Counted from the stretch's first letter, positions 9,468 through 18,110 are shown. The stretch: DNA of 64,000 nucleotides from Amylolactobacillus amylophilus DSM 20533 = JCM 1125 (GCF_001936335.1 NZ_CP018888.1:1488001-1552000), one strand, 5' to 3'. Made by a program: numbers and translations. The notes: a model not told the origin generated them from the sequence alone.

Positions 9468-10350
9468 AATTATCGCTGATTACCTACGATTTGCCCGCTT
9501 AGAACGCGGATTATCCCATAATTCAATCGTCGCGTACCGCCAGGATTTGACAGAGTATACCAATTTCTTGGCTGGTCAAGGGCTTACCACCTTTCAGGTA
9601 CCGGCAGTCACCATTGACTACTTCTTAGCGACGCAACGTGACCAGCAGAAGAAAACAAGTTCCGTAAGCCGCATGATTTCGGCTCTTAGAAAGTTTTACC
9701 AGTGGTTAATCAAAGAGGAAATCGTGGAGATTGATCCCATGCAAGAGATCGATTCACCGAAACACGAACGACATTTACCGGTTGTGCTCAGTGTTTCCGA
9801 GGTTGAACGACTGATAGAACAGCCCAATACTACAACCTCTCTTGGTTTGCGTGATCGTGCACTCCTCGAGCTTCTATACGCTACAGGTATGCGGGTCTCC
9901 GAGATTATCAGTTTAAGTATGAGTAACCTACATCTGGATCTTAAATTAATTAAGGTTCTGGGTAAGGGAAACAAAGAACGGCTGATTCCCGTTGGTAACG
10001 TCGCCTTGTTCTGGCTACAGAAGTATCTCAGTGAGGTCCGTGAACGCCAACTATTAGACGCTGGGATTGCCACCGATATTGTTTTCTTGAACGCCCGGGG
10101 TCGAAAGCTTACCCGTCAGGGAGTCTGGAAGAAACTGAAGACCTATGTAACTAGTGCCGGGATTACGAAAGATGTGACGCCACATACAATGCGGCACACT
10201 TTTGCAACTCATTTATTGGAAAATGGCGCTGATTTGCGTGTGGTGCAAGAATTACTGGGGCATAGTGATATCTCGACTACCCAAATCTACACGCACGTCT
10301 CGCAAAAACGCCTGCTGGAAGTTTATCAAGAAGCTCATCCTAGAGCATAG
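9451..10350 (+). CDS. xerD: Tyrosine recombinase XerD
   Basis: Site-specific recombinase resolving chromosome dimers at dif together with XerC. It has an N-terminal SAM-like core-binding domain and a C-terminal catalytic domain showing ATGMRVSE (Arg I), TPHTMRHTFATHLL (H-x-x-R) and HSDISTTQIYTHVS (His and Tyr nucleophile). About 299 residues. I chose ATG 9451; a TTG two codons earlier is also possible. It overlaps cvfB by 17 bases. The position before ribT-scpA-scpB identifies it as XerD and not a phage integrase. Confidence 0.95.
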   Translation: MTKLNEIIADYLRFARLERGLSHNSIVAYRQDLTEYTNFLAGQGLTTFQVPAVTIDYFLATQRDQQKKTSSVSRMISALRKFYQWLIKEEIVEIDPMQEIDSPKHERHLPVVLSVSEVERLIEQPNTTTSLGLRDRALLELLYATGMRVSEIISLSMSNLHLDLKLIKVLGKGNKERLIPVGNVALFWLQKYLSEVRERQLLDAGIATDIVFLNARGRKLTRQGVWKKLKTYVTSAGITKDVTPHTMRHTFATHLLENGADLRVVQELLGHSDISTTQIYTHVSQKRLLEVYQEAHPRA

Positions 10351-10362
10351 ACAGGGATCAAT

Positions 10363-10725
10363 ATGCTTTATAAGTACAAGAAAGATTATGAAAAAATAGT
10401 AATGGGCTTTCTATCTTACCTGACTGATTTCAAAAATATTCGAAATTTAAAGGATGAGATGAAGCTCTATAATCAAACTGATGAATACCAAATATTTCTC
10501 TACCGACCAGAGCCCGATCAAGATTTTGTTGGTATTGTAGGTATTCAAATGACGGAGCAATTTGTCATGCTGCGGTATATTTCGCTTGCACCTAATTATC
10601 GTGATCAACAAAATGAGTTTAATTTGTTAGCAGATTTGGCACATGCCTTTCCAAACGACGAGGTACTGGCAACGCCTGAGTACGCTCGATTATTAAGTGA
10701 CTTCACGAGGCAGAACCATGGATAA
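10363..10725 (+). CDS. ribT: RibT-like GNAT-fold protein
   Basis: A 120-residue protein matching RibT, a GNAT-family protein named for its place in the B. subtilis rib operon. The N-terminus MLYKYKKDYEKIVMGFLS and the central DFVGIVGI strand followed by LRYISLAPNYRDQ fit the family. The acetyl-CoA pyrophosphate loop, usually R/QxxGxG, reads RDQQNEF here, so acyl-CoA binding is doubtful. The xerD-ribT-scpA order is conserved in lactobacilli. It overlaps scpA by eight bases. Function is not established. Confidence 0.82.
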   Translation: MLYKYKKDYEKIVMGFLSYLTDFKNIRNLKDEMKLYNQTDEYQIFLYRPEPDQDFVGIVGIQMTEQFVMLRYISLAPNYRDQQNEFNLLADLAHAFPNDEVLATPEYARLLSDFTRQNHG

Positions 10726-11449
10726 CCTGGAACTTAACTTACCCAACTTTGAGGGGCCACTAGATTTGCTCCTCCACCTGATTAAGTCACAGAAAATCGA
10801 TATCTACGATATTCCAATTGCACAAATTACACAGCAGTATCTAAGCTATCTTAATCAGATGAAACGAATGAATTTAAACCTGGCGGGGGAATATTTTGTT
10901 TTGGCATCGACACTGCTACGCATTAAATCATCCGTCCTTTTACCCAAAAACGACTTTGTTGAGGGTGAATATGATGAGGATGTGGACCCTAGACAGGAAC
11001 TGGTCGACCAGCTGCTACAGTACGAGTTATTTCAGAAGGTGGCGGTATTTCTCAAAGAGCGAGATTTAGAGACACCAAAGGTGCAGTCCAAAGAGCCCAC
11101 CAATCCACCAGATAAACTATTGAAGCCACTGCCAGTCGGGGTGGTGACGTCGACGGATCTGAGTAATACTTTTGCACAAATTATGCAACGCTATCAGTTA
11201 CGGCGTCCGCAAATTGGGACGCTAACGATTAGTGAGGCCTCGGTCGAGTTTCAGGTGGACTACCTCAAGCAGATGTTTGAGCAGAAAAGCAGTTTAAGCT
11301 TCTTTAACTTGATTGAGAATCAGTTAGACATCAACTATGTGGTAGGATTATTTCTGGCAGTACTCGAGTTGGTCAGCAAGAAGTTTTTGATTGTTATCCA
11401 ACACAATCAATTTGCTGATTTGATTTTACAAAAAAATGAGGATGCTTAA
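10718..11449 (+). CDS. scpA: Segregation and condensation protein A (kleisin)
   Basis: Kleisin subunit that bridges SMC heads in the chromosome condensation complex. It begins MDNLELNLPNFEGPLDLLLHLI, a family hallmark, and has the expected helical N-terminal and winged-helix C-terminal parts (243 residues). ATG 10718 is preferred over the upstream GTG at 10697 because a CGAGG ribosome site lies at 10706-10710 and homologues start here. Its stop overlaps the scpB start (TAATG). Confidence 0.95.
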   Translation: MDNLELNLPNFEGPLDLLLHLIKSQKIDIYDIPIAQITQQYLSYLNQMKRMNLNLAGEYFVLASTLLRIKSSVLLPKNDFVEGEYDEDVDPRQELVDQLLQYELFQKVAVFLKERDLETPKVQSKEPTNPPDKLLKPLPVGVVTSTDLSNTFAQIMQRYQLRRPQIGTLTISEASVEFQVDYLKQMFEQKSSLSFFNLIENQLDINYVVGLFLAVLELVSKKFLIVIQHNQFADLILQKNEDA

Positions 11450-12036
11450 TGTCAAAGGAAACTGAATTAGAAGCTTTATTGTTTGTTAGCGGTGATGAGG
11501 GACTCACACAGGCGGTCATCAGTGAGGTCCTGGGTATTGCACAGCCAGCGGTGCGTCAATTAATTGAGCATCTAGAGAATCGCCTGGATAACGATGATAA
11601 TAGCGCATTACAGATTATTAAAATCAATAATACTTATAAAATGACGACTAAAAGCAGTGTCAGCGAAGTTGTTGAGAACTATTTCCAAAAGGATCAGTCT
11701 AACTCACTTAGTCAAGCGGCACTTGAAATATTAGCGATTGTCGCTTACCGACAGCCAATTACGAGAGTAGAGATTGATGATGTAAGAGGTGTAAGTAGCA
11801 GCGGAGCATTGCAGACGCTGATTGGTCGTGGTCTAGTTACTGTGGATGGTAAGAAGGATGTAGTTGGTCACCCAAATTTGTATGTGACCACGAGCTATTT
11901 TCTACAGTATTTTGGCTACGAATCGTTGCAGGAACTACCTATTTTAGAAAATTTTGATGATGATTTCGATGAGAAGGGTCAAGTTGATCTTTTTCAAAGA
12001 AATGAAGTAGAATCCCCCATAGAAGACGAGGAATGA
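11449..12036 (+). CDS. scpB: Segregation and condensation protein B
   Basis: Dimeric winged-helix partner of ScpA in the SMC complex. The 195-residue protein has two winged-helix domains; the motifs ALLFVSGDEGLT, LEILAIVAYRQPITR and GRGLV are characteristic. Translation is coupled to scpA through a one-base overlap. The acidic C-terminus (from about 175) is low-complexity, as is common in the family. rluB follows after one base. Confidence 0.95.
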   Translation: MSKETELEALLFVSGDEGLTQAVISEVLGIAQPAVRQLIEHLENRLDNDDNSALQIIKINNTYKMTTKSSVSEVVENYFQKDQSNSLSQAALEILAIVAYRQPITRVEIDDVRGVSSSGALQTLIGRGLVTVDGKKDVVGHPNLYVTTSYFLQYFGYESLQELPILENFDDDFDEKGQVDLFQRNEVESPIEDEE

Positions 12037-12037
12037 G

Positions 12038-12763
12038 ATGGAAGAAAGACTACAAAAGGTGATTGCGGCTGCGGGCGTTACATCTAGACGAAAGGCCGAG
12101 AATTTGATTCTTCAAGGACAGGTCACGGTTAACGGAGAAGTAATCAAGACCCTGGGTGTAAAAGTGAGTGCAGATGACAATATTGAGGTAATGGGTGTAC
12201 CAATCAAGAAGGAGCGACACCATACCTTTCTGCTCTACAAACCAAGGGGTGTTGTCTCAACGGTGCGAGATGACAAGGAACGAAAAACCGTGATTGATTT
12301 AGTGCCCGAGCCATACCGTCTGTATCCAGTTGGCCGACTAGACTATGATACCTCCGGTGCATTATTGTTGACTAATGACGGTGAATTAGCTAATCTCTTA
12401 ATGCACCCAAAAGGTGAGGTAGAGAAGCAGTATACGGCCAAGGTGCAAGGAATTATCCTAGACAATTCCGCTGAGGTGAAACAGCTGCGCCGTGGTGTGC
12501 TGGTTGACGGTAAGAAGACGGCACCAGCAAAGGTCCGCGTCGTTTCCAATAATCATGACCACAACACCAGTGTTGTCTCATTGATTATTCACGAGGGACG
12601 GTATCACCAGGTCAAGAAAATGTTTCAAAAGATTGGTCATCCGGTACTGAAGCTAAGTCGTGAACGCTATGCATTTCTCGACTTACAATCTTTGATGGCT
12701 GGTCAATACCGTGAACTTTCTAAAACAGAGGTTGCTAAATTACGCGAACTTGTTGTAGAATGA
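12038..12763 (+). CDS. rluB: 23S rRNA pseudouridine synthase RluB (S4 domain)
   Basis: Isomerises a uridine in helix 89 of 23S rRNA (position 2605 in E. coli numbering). The order is an S4 RNA-binding domain (residues 1-60, MEERLQKVIAAAGVTSRRKAE), then the RsuA/RluB/E/F catalytic domain with GRLDYDTSGALLLTNDG, which includes the catalytic Asp, and a C-terminal EGRYHQVKKMF. 241 residues. It ends the xerD-ribT-scpAB-rluB run; the FMN riboswitch follows. Confidence 0.95.
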   Translation: MEERLQKVIAAAGVTSRRKAENLILQGQVTVNGEVIKTLGVKVSADDNIEVMGVPIKKERHHTFLLYKPRGVVSTVRDDKERKTVIDLVPEPYRLYPVGRLDYDTSGALLLTNDGELANLLMHPKGEVEKQYTAKVQGIILDNSAEVKQLRRGVLVDGKKTAPAKVRVVSNNHDHNTSVVSLIIHEGRYHQVKKMFQKIGHPVLKLSRERYAFLDLQSLMAGQYRELSKTEVAKLRELVVE

Positions 12764-12788
12764 AAGCGTAATCAAATATCATAAATGT

Positions 12789-12903
12789 TGTCTTCAGGGC
12801 AGGGTGCAATTCCCGACCGGCGGTAAAGTCCGCGACCCAGGTAAAACTGGCTGAGTTGGTTAATTTCCAACACCGATAGTTAAAGTCTAGATAAAAGAAG
12901 ACA
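12789..12903 (+). ncRNA. FMN riboswitch (RFN element)
   Basis: The aptamer is closed by P1 (TGTCTTC 12789-12795 with GAAGACA 12897-12903). Conserved internal blocks are present in order: AGGGCAGGGTG, CCCGACCGGCGGT, AGTCCGCGACCC and the CTGAG...CCGATAG region. It lies upstream of ribU and should repress it when FMN is bound. Confidence 0.97.
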
Positions 12904-12922
12904 GGCTTATTCACTTTGGAGA

Positions 12923-12952
12923 AGTCTGTTGCTGAAGCAACAGACTATTTTT
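12923..12952 (+). terminator. Expression-platform terminator of the FMN riboswitch
   Basis: A perfect stem AGTCTGTTGCT/AGCAACAGACT (12923-12933 with 12936-12946) followed by ATTTTT, 15 bases before the ribU ATG. It is placed between aptamer and ribosome site as expected for transcriptional control. Confidence 0.9.
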
Positions 12953-12966
12953 GTTGAGGTGGAAAA

Positions 12967-13560
12967 ATGTTGAAGAATGTAAATATCAAAAAGAACAGTC
13001 GGTTGAGTGTCCAGATTAGTTGGGCAATGCTTGGTGCGATGGCCTTTATCCTAATGCAGTTCTCTTTTCCGATCATCCCGGCCTTTCCGTATCTGAAGAT
13101 GGACCTAAGTGACGTGATAGTTGCTGTTTCGGCCATGATTTATGGTCCGCTCGGCGCAACACTAATCGCGCTAATCAAAGCCACGTTGGATTTTCTAATT
13201 AAGGGTGCTAACTTGATGTCACTAGTTGGTGATGTGGCCGCATTTGCGGCATCAGTTTCCTTTGCTCTGCCACTTTATTACCTAACCAAGAAGAATAAGA
13301 CGTTCTTTACCAAAATTGCGGGACTTGTCGCAGGCACATTAATGTTAACCTTTGTTCTTTCAGTTCTTAACTATGTAATTGTGACACCACTGTATATTTC
13401 TCTGGCTGGGTTTAAGCTGACCACATCATTGTTGAATTATATTTTATTCACTATCATCCCATTTAATCTGGTTAAAGGATTGGTGCTTTCAATTGCCACC
13501 TTTATCTTAATGAGTTCGTTGGTTCCGATCCTGCAAAGATATCTTAACCGCCAGAAATGA
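12967..13560 (+). CDS. ribU: Riboflavin ECF transporter substrate-binding subunit RibU
   Basis: Membrane S component that captures riboflavin and works with the shared EcfAA'T module, which is not in this window. At 197 residues with about six hydrophobic helices, and the MDLSDVIVAVSAMIYGPLGA stretch near residue 40-60, it fits RibU. Control by the FMN riboswitch directly upstream confirms the substrate. The ribosome site GAGGTGG (12956-12962) lies just after the riboswitch terminator. Confidence 0.95.
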   Translation: MLKNVNIKKNSRLSVQISWAMLGAMAFILMQFSFPIIPAFPYLKMDLSDVIVAVSAMIYGPLGATLIALIKATLDFLIKGANLMSLVGDVAAFAASVSFALPLYYLTKKNKTFFTKIAGLVAGTLMLTFVLSVLNYVIVTPLYISLAGFKLTTSLLNYILFTIIPFNLVKGLVLSIATFILMSSLVPILQRYLNRQK

Positions 13561-13567
13561 ATTTAGA

Positions 13568-13596
13568 TGGAAACTTAATTCCTCGTGTGTTAGAAT
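13568..13596 (+). promoter_or_regulatory. Promoter of the LysM gene
   Basis: TGGAAA (13568-13573), 17-base spacer, TAGAAT (13591-13596) with a TGn extension at 13588-13590. The LysM ATG lies 27 bases downstream. Confidence 0.5.
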
Positions 13597-13622
13597 TTAA
13601 ACAGTAATTTTAGGAGTCCAAC

Positions 13623-14174
13623 ATGAGTGAATTAAAAAGGAATCAATCCGGAAAACATCGCAGTAAGCATGAACAACTGTCGCGGGTTCAGGGTAATAAA
13701 AGAAAGAAGAAAAATCGGCTAGCTGCGGTAGTTTTAATTATCGCAATCGCTTTTGTCGCCTTATTTCCGACTTTTCACTATTTCTTGAGCAATAACCCCA
13801 CTGCGAAGGATGTGACTGTTCAATCTAGTCAGAGCAGTAAAGAGAGCTCGACAAAGTCACAAAAATCGAGCTCGACAAAGTCACAAAAATCGAGCTCGAA
13901 AAAATCACAATCATCTAGCGAGGTTGTGAAGAGTAGTTCGAGTTCTAGTGTCACAACAACATCAGCTAGTCATGCAGAGTCGAGCCAGAGTTCAACTACA
14001 AGTTCAACCACTGAGGAAACTGATACAAATGCGAATAGTTATACAGCTGTTCAGGGTGATTCATTGTATGCAATTGCCCAAGCTAATGGGGTGAGTATTG
14101 ATGACTTATTGAGGTTAAATAATTTGACACTAGAATCACCGATTTACCCTGGTACGACCCTAAAACTCAAATAA
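13623..14174 (+). CDS. Membrane-anchored LysM protein with Ser/Lys linker (YpbE-like)
   Basis: 183 residues. A basic cytoplasmic N-terminus (1-32) precedes one transmembrane helix (about 33-53, LAAVVLIIAIAFVALFPTF). Then comes an extracellular linker almost entirely of Ser, Lys, Thr and Gln (about 65-138), and a C-terminal LysM domain (about 140-183, YTAVQGDSLYAIAQANGV). It should be tethered to the membrane and bind peptidoglycan. Its position between ribU and cmk parallels B. subtilis ypbE. The enzymatic role, if any, is unknown; no catalytic domain is present. Confidence 0.85.
   Translation: MSELKRNQSGKHRSKHEQLSRVQGNKRKKKNRLAAVVLIIAIAFVALFPTFHYFLSNNPTAKDVTVQSSQSSKESSTKSQKSSSTKSQKSSSKKSQSSSEVVKSSSSSSVTTTSASHAESSQSSTTSSTTEETDTNANSYTAVQGDSLYAIAQANGVSIDDLLRLNNLTLESPIYPGTTLKLK
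13844..13912 (+). repeat. 24-base tandem repeat in the LysM linker
   Basis: Two identical 24-base units beginning GAGCTCGACAAAGTCACAA (13844-13867, 13868-13891) and a third degenerate copy from 13892. They encode repeats of SSTKSQK. Such repeats can expand or contract in multiples of eight residues. Confidence 0.85.
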
Positions 14175-14178
14175 ACTT

Positions 14179-14204
14179 AGGAAGACGATAAGTCTTCCTT
14201 TTTT
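14179..14204 (+). terminator. Terminator-like hairpin abutting the cmk ribosome site
   Basis: AGGAAGAC (14179-14186) pairs with GTCTTCCT (14192-14199), then T to 14204. The cmk AAGGAG begins at 14205, so no promoter fits between the hairpin and cmk. cmk must depend on read-through. Confidence 0.85.
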
Positions 14205-14216
14205 AAGGAGAAAAAA

Positions 14217-14888
14217 ATGCAAGTTGCAATAGACGGTCCCGCTTCGGCCGGTAAGAGTACTGTTTCAAAGATTGTCGCCGAAAGGCTCTCATTCATCTAT
14301 ATTGATACAGGAGCAATGTACCGTGCTGTTACCTTATTGGCGATAGAGCGGGGAGTTGCTTTAAGCGATGAAGAAAGCATCACAACGTTGGCCAAAGCTA
14401 TAATAATCGATTTCCGCTTGATTGATGGTGTTCAGCATATTTATATCAATCAGATTGATCGGACAGACGACATTCGCACACCTGAGGTGGCGGCTAATGT
14501 GTCCGCCGTATCCGCTATTGCCGGCGTTCGGGAGCAGATGGTGGCTCTACAGCGGAATTTAGCTGGTGAGCATGACGTCGTGATGGATGGCCGTGACATC
14601 GGGACAACAGTATTGCCGAATGCCAAAGTTAAAATATTTTTAACAGCTAGCGTTGAGTCACGCGCTAAAAGACGCCAAGAAGATTTTCAATCAAAAGGAA
14701 TTAACCTTGCGCTTGCACAACTTGAGCAGGATATTTCCGCGAGGGACTACAAAGACTCTCACAGGGCCATTTCACCGCTAAAAAAAGCGCATGATGCTGT
14801 GGAAATCGACACCACGAACATGACAATTTCGGACGTGGTTGAGGCAATAATCGCAGTGGTGAAAAAAAATCAAGAGAAAAATAGCTAA
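14217..14888 (+). CDS. cmk: Cytidylate kinase
   Basis: Phosphorylates CMP and dCMP with ATP in pyrimidine nucleotide salvage. 223 residues with the P-loop IDGPASAGKST near the N-terminus, YIDTGAMYRA (substrate site), MDGRDIGTTVLPNA and the lid region KRRQEDFQSKG. The ribosome site AAGGAG lies six bases before ATG. cmk next to rpsA and der is a conserved Firmicutes cluster. Confidence 0.97.
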   Translation: MQVAIDGPASAGKSTVSKIVAERLSFIYIDTGAMYRAVTLLAIERGVALSDEESITTLAKAIIIDFRLIDGVQHIYINQIDRTDDIRTPEVAANVSAVSAIAGVREQMVALQRNLAGEHDVVMDGRDIGTTVLPNAKVKIFLTASVESRAKRRQEDFQSKGINLALAQLEQDISARDYKDSHRAISPLKKAHDAVEIDTTNMTISDVVEAIIAVVKKNQEKNS

Positions 14889-14947
14889 AAAGCTAGTAAA
14901 ATTCTTAGTTTTACTCTAAAATATAAAAGAGACATTGGGAGGTACTT

Positions 14948-16135
14948 ATGGTAGACAATAATAATTTTATGATGGATGCTCTACAAGAAATGAATGGGGT
15001 TGAAGTCGGCAAGATTGTTAACGTTGAAGTGTTAACAGTTGAAGATAGCCAAATCGTCGTTGGTGTGGTCGGTGCCGGCGTCGAAGGAACAATTCAAAAG
15101 AAAGAATATACACACGATTATAATGCAAAATTGCAAGATCTCGTTAAAGTTGGCGATCAGTTTGAGGCATTAGTTCTGAGAAAAGCAAGTGGTGATAAGG
15201 AAAATGGTGAATTCCTCTTTAGCACAACTCGCTTGAAAGAGAGAGAGGCCTTTAAGGCACTCGAAGCTGATTTCGAAGCTGGCAAAGTTATTGAGGGTAA
15301 AGTTACAGGCTCAGTTCGTGGTGGCCTATTGGTGGATGTTGGTACAAGAGGATTCTTACCGGCATCACTGATCAGCGATCACTACGTGTCAGACCTCAAG
15401 CCGTACATTGGTCAAACTTTGCAACTAAAAATTTCAGAAATCGATGCAACAAAGAACAGACTTGTGTTGAGCAGAAAAGACCTACTTGCACAAGAGCACG
15501 AAGAAGCTTTCGAACGTGTTGCATCTAAGTTGATGGTTGGCGATGTGGTTACAGGCAAAGTTTCTCGTCTAACCAGCTTTGGCGCATTTGTCGATCTTGG
15601 TGGTGTGGATGGACTTGTTCATATTTCCGAGATTTCATACAAGCGTGTTGAAAAGACTAGTGATGTGTTGAAACCTGATCAAGAAATACAGGTTAAGGTA
15701 ATCGGTATTGATACTGACAAGCAACGTATTTCGCTTTCAATCAAGCAAACTGAAGTCTCACCTTTTGAAAAGGCGACTAACGAAATCAAGCCTGGCGATA
15801 TCGTCGATGGTGAAGTTAAATCATTAACTGATTTCGGGGCTTTTGTTGAGATTGCAAATGGTATCCAAGGTTTGGTACACGTTTCTGAAATTGCTAACGA
15901 GCATGTCAAGGTTCCCTCAGACAAGCTGGCAGTTGGTGATAAGGTTCAAGTTAAGGTACTAAGCATCGACACCAATGAAAGACGAATTTCATTGTCAATC
16001 AAGCAAGTCAACGAACCTGCCGACGACAATGATAGTAAAGCAGATTCTGATGAAGATGTGACTAAGAAGTATTTAGCTGATCAAGATAATGGGTTTGCGG
16101 TTGGCGACCTCATTGGTGATCAATTAAAAGACTAA
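14948..16135 (+). CDS. rpsA: S1-type RNA-binding protein (ribosomal protein bS1 homologue)
   Basis: 395 residues containing four S1 domains (about 15-90, 105-175, 190-260 and 275-345). The last two show the best motifs, SFGAFVDLGGVDGLVHISE and FGAFVEI...GLVHVSE. The acidic tail (about 355-380) is typical. In low-GC Gram-positives this four-domain form binds mRNA but its place on the ribosome is debated. GGGAGGT lies five bases before the ATG. It lies between cmk and der. Confidence 0.92.
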   Translation: MVDNNNFMMDALQEMNGVEVGKIVNVEVLTVEDSQIVVGVVGAGVEGTIQKKEYTHDYNAKLQDLVKVGDQFEALVLRKASGDKENGEFLFSTTRLKEREAFKALEADFEAGKVIEGKVTGSVRGGLLVDVGTRGFLPASLISDHYVSDLKPYIGQTLQLKISEIDATKNRLVLSRKDLLAQEHEEAFERVASKLMVGDVVTGKVSRLTSFGAFVDLGGVDGLVHISEISYKRVEKTSDVLKPDQEIQVKVIGIDTDKQRISLSIKQTEVSPFEKATNEIKPGDIVDGEVKSLTDFGAFVEIANGIQGLVHVSEIANEHVKVPSDKLAVGDKVQVKVLSIDTNERRISLSIKQVNEPADDNDSKADSDEDVTKKYLADQDNGFAVGDLIGDQLKD

Positions 16136-16303
16136 ATGAAATAGAAACAATTAGTGAGCCAGTACGGTCAGCTTCTGAGCACTAGTGAATTCATTCAAGA
16201 TTTACTAAGTAAGTCAAAGAATGTAGAACTAGGCGGAAGAGGTTGTACAGGCGAACACAATTAAGCTGACCTCAAGTCAGCTTTTTTTAGAGGAGTTCAA
16301 GAT
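16136..16303 (+). other. 168-base leader between rpsA and der
   Basis: No credible gene. A possible promoter is TTTACT (16201-16206), 17 bases, TAGAAC (16224-16229). It would place the hairpin at 16263-16288 inside the der leader, in front of AGAGGAG at 16289-16295. Confidence 0.4.
16263..16288 (+). terminator. Terminator-like hairpin abutting the der ribosome site
   Basis: AAGCTGAC (16263-16270) pairs with GTCAGCTT (16276-16283), loop CTCAA, T-run to 16288. AGAGGAG of der begins at 16289. It may end rpsA transcripts, attenuate der, or both. Confidence 0.85.
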
Positions 16304-17611
16304 ATGAAAACGCCAGTAGTTGCGATAGTGGGTAGGCCCAATGTTGGTAAGTCCACGATTTTTAATAGAATAATCAATGAACGTGTTTCGATTGTCGAAG
16401 ACACCCCTGGTGTAACGCGTGACCGAATTTATGCGCATGCAAATTGGCTCGGACGTAACTTTAGTCTCATCGATACCGGTGGTATCCAATTAGGTAATGA
16501 TGAGTTTAACGAGGAGATTAAGGCACAGGCGGAAGTTGCAATTGATGAAGCAGACGTCATTGTCTTTCTAACGGATGTAACGGCTCATTTGACGCTGATG
16601 GATGAGACTATCGCTAAGATGCTGTTCAAAACCAACAAACCGGTTATTCTCGCGGTTAATAAAGCAGATAATCCAGAACAAAGAAATGATATTTTTGACT
16701 TCTACAGCCTGGGCTTAGGTGACCCAATTCCAATTTCCGGTGCTCATGGTACAGGAATTGGTGATTTACTTGACGAGATCATCAAGAACTTCCCTGAGGA
16801 GAACGAGTTAGAGGAAGATGATACGGTCAAATTTAGTTTTATCGGCCGTCCGAACGTCGGGAAGTCGTCACTTGTTAATGCCCTGCTTGGCGAGGAGCGC
16901 GTAATTGTGTCGGACATCGAGGGTACGACTCGTGATGCAATTGACACCAAATTTACTGCAGATGGAACCGAATTTACGATGGTCGATACTGCCGGAATAC
17001 GCAAGCGCGGCAAAGTGTATGAGAAGACGGAGAAGTACGCCGTCATGCGTGCTTTGAGTGCGATTGACCGTTCCGATGTTGTTTTAGTAGTGATCGATGC
17101 CGAAACCGGAATTATCGAGCAGGACAAGCATGTCGCTGGTTACGCGCATGAAGCTGGTCGGGGAATTGTGATTGTGGTCAATAAGTGGGATCTCATCGAG
17201 AAGGACAATCATTCGATGAAGGAGTTTGAGACTAAAGTCCGTCAAGAATTTTCTTACCTAGAGTACGCACCAATAGTTTTCGTGTCAGCTAGGACTAAAC
17301 AAAGGATAGCCAAATTACCAGAATTGGTCAAAAAAGTTCATGCAAATCAGAATCAACGGATTCAATCTGCTGTATTAAACGATCTCCTACTTGAGGCCAC
17401 AAGAATAACACCAACGCCTTTGGTCAATGGGAAAAGGCTGCGAGTTTATTATATGACTCAAGTTGCAACAAATCCGCCAACTTTTGTGGTATTTGTCAAC
17501 GATCCGGACCTACTTCATTTCTCATACCAGAGATTTTTGATTAATCAGTTACGCCAGAATTTTGACTTTACCGGAACGCCAATTAAGCTTATTCCACGGG
17601 AAAGAAAGTAG
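16304..17611 (+). CDS. der: Ribosome-assembly GTPase Der (EngA)
   Basis: Essential double-GTPase for 50S maturation. Two consecutive G domains each carry GRPNVGKS (about residues 9-16 and 182-189), DTAG/DTGG (G3) and NKAD/NKWD (G4). A C-terminal KH-like domain follows (about 355-435, [19 protein letters not shown]). 435 residues is the normal length. Confidence 0.98.
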   Translation: MKTPVVAIVGRPNVGKSTIFNRIINERVSIVEDTPGVTRDRIYAHANWLGRNFSLIDTGGIQLGNDEFNEEIKAQAEVAIDEADVIVFLTDVTAHLTLMDETIAKMLFKTNKPVILAVNKADNPEQRNDIFDFYSLGLGDPIPISGAHGTGIGDLLDEIIKNFPEENELEEDDTVKFSFIGRPNVGKSSLVNALLGEERVIVSDIEGTTRDAIDTKFTADGTEFTMVDTAGIRKRGKVYEKTEKYAVMRALSAIDRSDVVLVVIDAETGIIEQDKHVAGYAHEAGRGIVIVVNKWDLIEKDNHSMKEFETKVRQEFSYLEYAPIVFVSARTKQRIAKLPELVKKVHANQNQRIQSAVLNDLLLEATRITPTPLVNGKRLRVYYMTQVATNPPTFVVFVNDPDLLHFSYQRFLINQLRQNFDFTGTPIKLIPRERK

Positions 17612-17700
17612 TTAAAGACGGGCTTTTCCATGTTTTGAGTCCTTTTATTGCCAAAAAACTCTAAAATAACGTTTTTTTCCAACTTTTTTGCAAAAAAAGC

Positions 17701-17727
17701 TTGTTGTTAAGCGGTTTCTGTGATAAT
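17701..17727 (+). promoter_or_regulatory. Promoter of hup
   Basis: GATAAT (17722-17727) with TGT extension at 17719-17721, and TTGTTG at 17701-17706 as a short-spaced -35. The rest of the 213-base der-hup gap is A/T-rich with no gene. Confidence 0.5.
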
Positions 17728-17824
17728 TTTAAGACAAGAAAAGTGATGGCAACAACATTTTTCTCGTTTCTAGTAATAGGAATAAACTCTGAACAATGTG
17801 TTCAAACTTCGGGAGGTGAATTGA

Positions 17825-18100
17825 ATGGCAAACAAAGCAGAATTAGTTGCAGAAGTAGCTAAGAAAGCTAAGTTGACTAAGAAAGATGCTGCAACAGCAG
17901 TAGACGCTGTTTTCAGTTCAATTGAAAAGGATCTTTCAAAAGGCAACAAAGTACAACTCATCGGTTTCGGTACTTTTGAAGTACGTAGCCGTGCAGCACG
18001 TAAGGGTCGTAACCCACAAACTGGCGCAGAGATTGAAATCCCTGCAAGCAAGGTACCTGCATTCAAACCAGGTAAGGCGCTTAAGGACGCAGTTAAATAA
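17825..18100 (+). CDS. hup: DNA-binding protein HU
   Basis: Histone-like nucleoid protein, 91 residues. It begins [22 protein letters not shown], has [21 protein letters not shown] as the DNA-binding arm and ends in a typical [12 protein letters not shown] very strong GGGAGGTGA lies upstream, consistent with high expression. Single gene with its own promoter and terminator. Confidence 0.98.
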   Translation: MANKAELVAEVAKKAKLTKKDAATAVDAVFSSIEKDLSKGNKVQLIGFGTFEVRSRAARKGRNPQTGAEIEIPASKVPAFKPGKALKDAVK

Positions 18101-18110
18101 TTACGGAAGC

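Noticed and set aside
9451-10350. Tyrosine recombinases (also 35390-36322) considered as phage integrases
   Set aside because: Their neighbours (scpAB; trmFO-hslVU) are those of chromosomal xerD and xerC, and no attachment sites or phage genes are present.
13844-13912. Short repeats considered as a CRISPR array
   Set aside because: The units are contiguous with no spacers and lie in frame within a Ser-rich coding linker.
16230-16262. Possible T-box-like sequence (GAGGTTGTACAGGCG) before der
   Set aside because: It does not match the T-box core AGGGTGGnACCGCG, no specifier stem is visible, and der is not a T-box target.
16154-16264. A 36-codon frame (GTG start) between rpsA and der
   Set aside because: No ribosome site, unusual composition, and it ends inside the terminator arm; treated as leader RNA.
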